A stretch of DNA of 64,000 nt from Glandiceps talaboti. Its lineage: Eukaryota; Hemichordata; Enteropneusta; Spengelidae. Below, one piece after another: positions 61,081 to 64,000 of the stretch (its first letter is position 1; every line of letters begins with the position of its first letter). The translations under genes and the position numbers were made by a program. A model generated the notes under the pieces. The model saw nothing but the letters and a program-made list of their open reading frames with translations. It was not told where the DNA came from and ran no database searches. The stretch covers positions 8,202,634-8,266,633 of the forward strand of contig NC_135562.1 in assembly GCF_964340395.1 (NCBI RefSeq), in the 5' to 3' direction.

Positions 61081-61242
61081 AAATTAGCTGTAGTCCAGGA
61101 CACAGACTATTAAACATTGTATCTGGACTACCAAATTAGCAGTAGTCCCAGACACATAGACTACTAAATATTGTATCTAGACTACCAAATTAGCAGTAGT
61201 CCAGGACACATAGACTACTAAACATTGTATCTAGACTACCAA
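61081..61242. repeat. ~53-bp tandem repeat, three units
   Basis: Unit ATTAGCAGTAGTCCAGGACA then CATAGACTACTAAACATTG then TATCTAGACTACCAA. Units 2 and 3 are nearly identical. Confidence 0.85.
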
Positions 61243-61489
61243 ATTTGTAAGGTTTCTTGGGAAATCAGTAGAAAATTGTAGCTGAAACCTTTCACTTTTC
61301 TAAATCTGACTACCAATTGTAGAAGTTAAATTTGAGCCCTGTAACTTATTTGGTTTATTTTTGGATAATAGTTAATACATATACTATTAGCCTTGTCTGT
61401 GAATTATCCATTATGTAGACGTCCATCCTGAGTCCATGTGATGTTATGTTGATAAGGTGATATAGACAGACAGTTCAGTGAACTGAGGA

Positions 61490-61740
61490 TAATTAGATTA
61501 CATTCCTGTTCAGTGAATGAAGAAAGATATTGTGGAATAATGTAATTATTCTTCCAAAAGCAAAATTTATGAGAAATCGGGACAAATAATTATTTTTAAT
61601 ATTTTAATTCAAATTTGAACACTACTGAACCAATGATTTATAGCTATAATATATGTATATTGTCATGACATAGAACAACCGGGGTATAAATGCCATATAT
61701 TTTGTTTGAATACTTTCAATTTGGCTTGTGTGAGTTAATA
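61490..61740. repeat. Foldback element F1, partial copy
   Basis: TCAGTGAATGAAGAAAGATA, then a tail CTGAACCAATGATTTATAG and CATGACATAGAACAACC, matching the right half of 43320-43770. Confidence 0.5.
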
Positions 61741-63480
61741 TCTTGTTCAATTACTTGAAATGCATGTTGTAATAACAGATTGGTTTTTTAAGACGTTCTG
61801 TGTTCAGTTGATGAAAAATTATGAAATCATGTTCTAAAAATATTGAGATTAAAATCAGTTGTAATCAATGATGTAAATTAGTATAAACTATATCCGTCTA
61901 TCTATCAAGCTGTTACACAAGATTATCATATACAGTAGTCAGTATCGCTTTCAAAGTTATTCAGCGAAGAGCATGTGCATCAAACCTGGGCAATAATTTT
62001 TTGTATCATGCCCCGGCACACTTTGCCCAAATATCGACATCCATTCACCTAGTGATTTGGCGTTGTTCATTTTTTCTTCATTTTTTATGTTTTAGTGAAT
62101 AAAATGATATTTCCCTGCCAGTTTATGTGATTACATTATTTAAATGATGTTTCCATGCCACTACATGGGGTATATGATAAAACCTTTATGGCTCAGAAAT
62201 GCCAGGCAGTGTGTCTGTCTGTCTGTCTGTCTGTGTGTGTGTGTGTGTGTGTGTGGTGGGGGGGGGGGGGTAATTCTTGTTCAATGACTCTGCAAAGGTT
62301 TACTCTGCACTGTAGTTATATTTGACCAAATATTTATGATGACAACACCAACAGTGCAATTTTATGATGCATGTCACAACAATAGGGTTGAAGTTGTAAA
62401 ATTGGTCGTAAAAATGAAACCATAATACTGTTTGAATATGATTAAAGATCATAAAATCAGCCATGAGGGAAATTGAAAAAAAAATAAAAACAGCCAATTT
62501 TGTCTGCAGGTGTAGAAATGAAATGTAAAGTAATCAGCTGGAAAGACATTTTCCAGATTAGGTACCGTTTGGAAAAGAGAAATTATCATTCCAGTGGTAC
62601 TTATTTTCAACACAAATAAATGCCAGTTAAAGTAACCACTACATTCCAAACCAGAATTTAAAATATGGTATTGCCACACAGTCTGTATGGCCATATGAGA
62701 GAATATTTTGACATGAGAAACAAATTTGGAAAATTTGGGAAGATACACTATTTTGCGATAATCACGTTTACAAACTAACCAATAGAACAATATAAAAATT
62801 AAATCTTAGAAATTTAGATAATTTTTTATATAACAAGTGAGATATTTTTTCATTGTAATATCCATGTTTGCAATAATAGAGAATTTGGAGATAAATGGAG
62901 AAAAAAATCTAGAAATGGAACACGATACACTTTTGCGGTATTTTGATATTTACAATTTGGAAACAAAAAATCAAAATTTGAAAATAAATGTAAATAAATG
63001 AAAAAATATCAAAACATTTTTTAAAAATATCAAAAAATTAAGCAAAACTATTCCAAGATATTCATGATTGCAATAGATGAAAATTAAAATTCAAAAATAA
63101 CTAAATAAATGAAAATTTATGATAAAGTACAAAAAAAAAAAACGGAAAAAATAAACCAATATAGATACACTTAATTTGGAATACTAACTTTGATATTAAA
63201 TGAAAGTGATGCTTGAGAAAGTGAGAAAAGTCGAGAAAAACAGCACAAAACCCTTTTTTTGGTAACATTCATGTTTGCAATTGAGAAACATAAAAAAATC
63301 AAAATTTATGTCTGGTCCAACTATTTCTATTTTTATTCTATTCACGTAAAAATAAGTGATGAAATATTTGAGGAATGTGACACCAGGTTGATGGATTGAC
63401 ACCAGAAATATTATTAGAATTTTAAGGCCAAAAAAATAAATAAAACAGGGTATCTTTATTTCCATTGTTAATTGTGTTTT
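61741..63480. other. Very A/T-rich sequence
   Basis: Contains TGTC/TG/poly-G compound repeat at 62214-62270. From about 62820 to 63300 the + strand is strongly A-rich, with recurring AAATGAAAAAAT-type runs. No gene recognised. Confidence 0.5.
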
Positions 63481-63527
63481 TTGCTAAAATAGCATATATT
63501 AGAGGCTGAGGGGATTTGTGTTGTCAG

Positions 63528-63584
63528 TTGAGCTGTGGAGCTCAGATGCTGGATATTTTTCTTCTCATGAGGAAGAGAGTGATG
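63528..63584 (+). CDS. Candidate internal exon, unknown gene
   Basis: 57 nt after TTTGTGTTGTCAG and before GTTAGT, phase 1-1 in a frame reading ELWSSDAGYFSSHEEESD, which is acidic and Ser-rich. It could follow the phase-1 end of the candidate exon at 51250-51313. Both the acceptor tract and the donor are weak, so confidence is low. Confidence 0.25.
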
Positions 63585-63689
63585 GTTAGTAATATTATTA
63601 CAGATATGTACCACTGATTACCCGTACTTAATAGTGTACATGCACAGTAGTAGTATTTGAACTGCTGTGCAATAATGAAAACATATTAT

Positions 63690-63930
63690 TTCCCAACATT
63701 TTTCTTTGTTCTGCCAAGGAAAATATGAGTGTCCTAGGGGGCCTTGTCACTACGAGTCACTAGACAAGCTGTGACAAACCCTTATGTCACGAGTATTTTC
63801 TAGCTGAATGAAGAAAAATATTGGGGGAATAATATGATTATACCTCCTAAAAGAAGAAATTATCTGGGATATTATTCACAAAATACTTTTAAAAAATTAC
63901 AGGAATAGCAGAAAGAAGTCCAGATTCTTT
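63690..63930. repeat. Foldback element F1
   Basis: Left arm CAACATTTTTCTTTGTTCTG, GGAAAATATGAGTGTCCTAG; centre GTCACTACGAGTCACTAGAC; right arm AGTATTTTCTAGCTGAATGA, AGAAAAATATTGGGGGAATA. Confidence 0.75.
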
Positions 63931-64000
63931 GAATTTTCATTTTGTCTGCCATGCCTGTGAGGCATTTAGTTGTGAGTACATGGTATGTGTGTTAAGTGAT

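Overview
The window is animal nuclear DNA. It is AT-rich, has split genes with GT-AG introns, dense simple repeats (TATG, TGTC, TC/AG, CA/GT), tRNA-derived SINEs, LINE and Penelope-like debris, many palindromic MITE-like elements and at least two DNA-transposon insertions. The gene families (tandem PAN/apple-domain secreted proteins; an RRM-KH-macrodomain protein of the PARP14/PARP10 type) and the repeat landscape fit a marine invertebrate, perhaps a non-vertebrate deuterostome such as a hemichordate or cephalochordate, or a lophotrochozoan. I cannot name the species from sequence alone.

Layout. About 0.6-9.3 kb and 12.0-19.2 kb form a tandem duplication on the + strand. Each unit carries a six-exon gene for a small secreted protein: a signal-peptide exon, a short linker exon, then four PAN domains, one per exon, all with phase-1 boundaries. 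Copy A (1099-7784) is intact and predicts 355 aa. Copy B (12387-18765) has its first PAN exon split by a 999-bp CACTA-type element with an 11-bp terminal inverted repeat and a 2-bp target duplication. A third signal-peptide exon stands alone at 9866-9919. Copy A carries a Crypton-like recombinase fragment plus a foldback hairpin just downstream, absent from B. The distal edge of the duplication is inverted between the copies.

About 21.0-32.5 kb, on the - strand, holds one eight-coding-exon gene whose conceptual splice is in frame throughout (1368 aa): four RRMs, a long KH-like region and one macrodomain, with no ADP-ribosyltransferase domain. A candidate non-coding first exon ends at 32392, and its putative promoter has two near-perfect NF-kappaB motifs and a CCAAT box, which suggests an immune-inducible gene. 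A macrodomain relic at 34.75-34.91 kb points to a lost or broken paralogue.

About 35-64 kb is gene-poor. It contains a LINE fragment, SINEs, several MITE families (some palindromic), a 45-bp minisatellite, a degraded ~165-bp tandem array, a ~195-bp tandem repeat and a 624-bp foldback. Only three weak candidate exons on the + strand (ending 36482; 51250-51313; 63528-63584) hint at a gene with very long introns. No rRNA, true tRNA gene, CRISPR array or virus was found.
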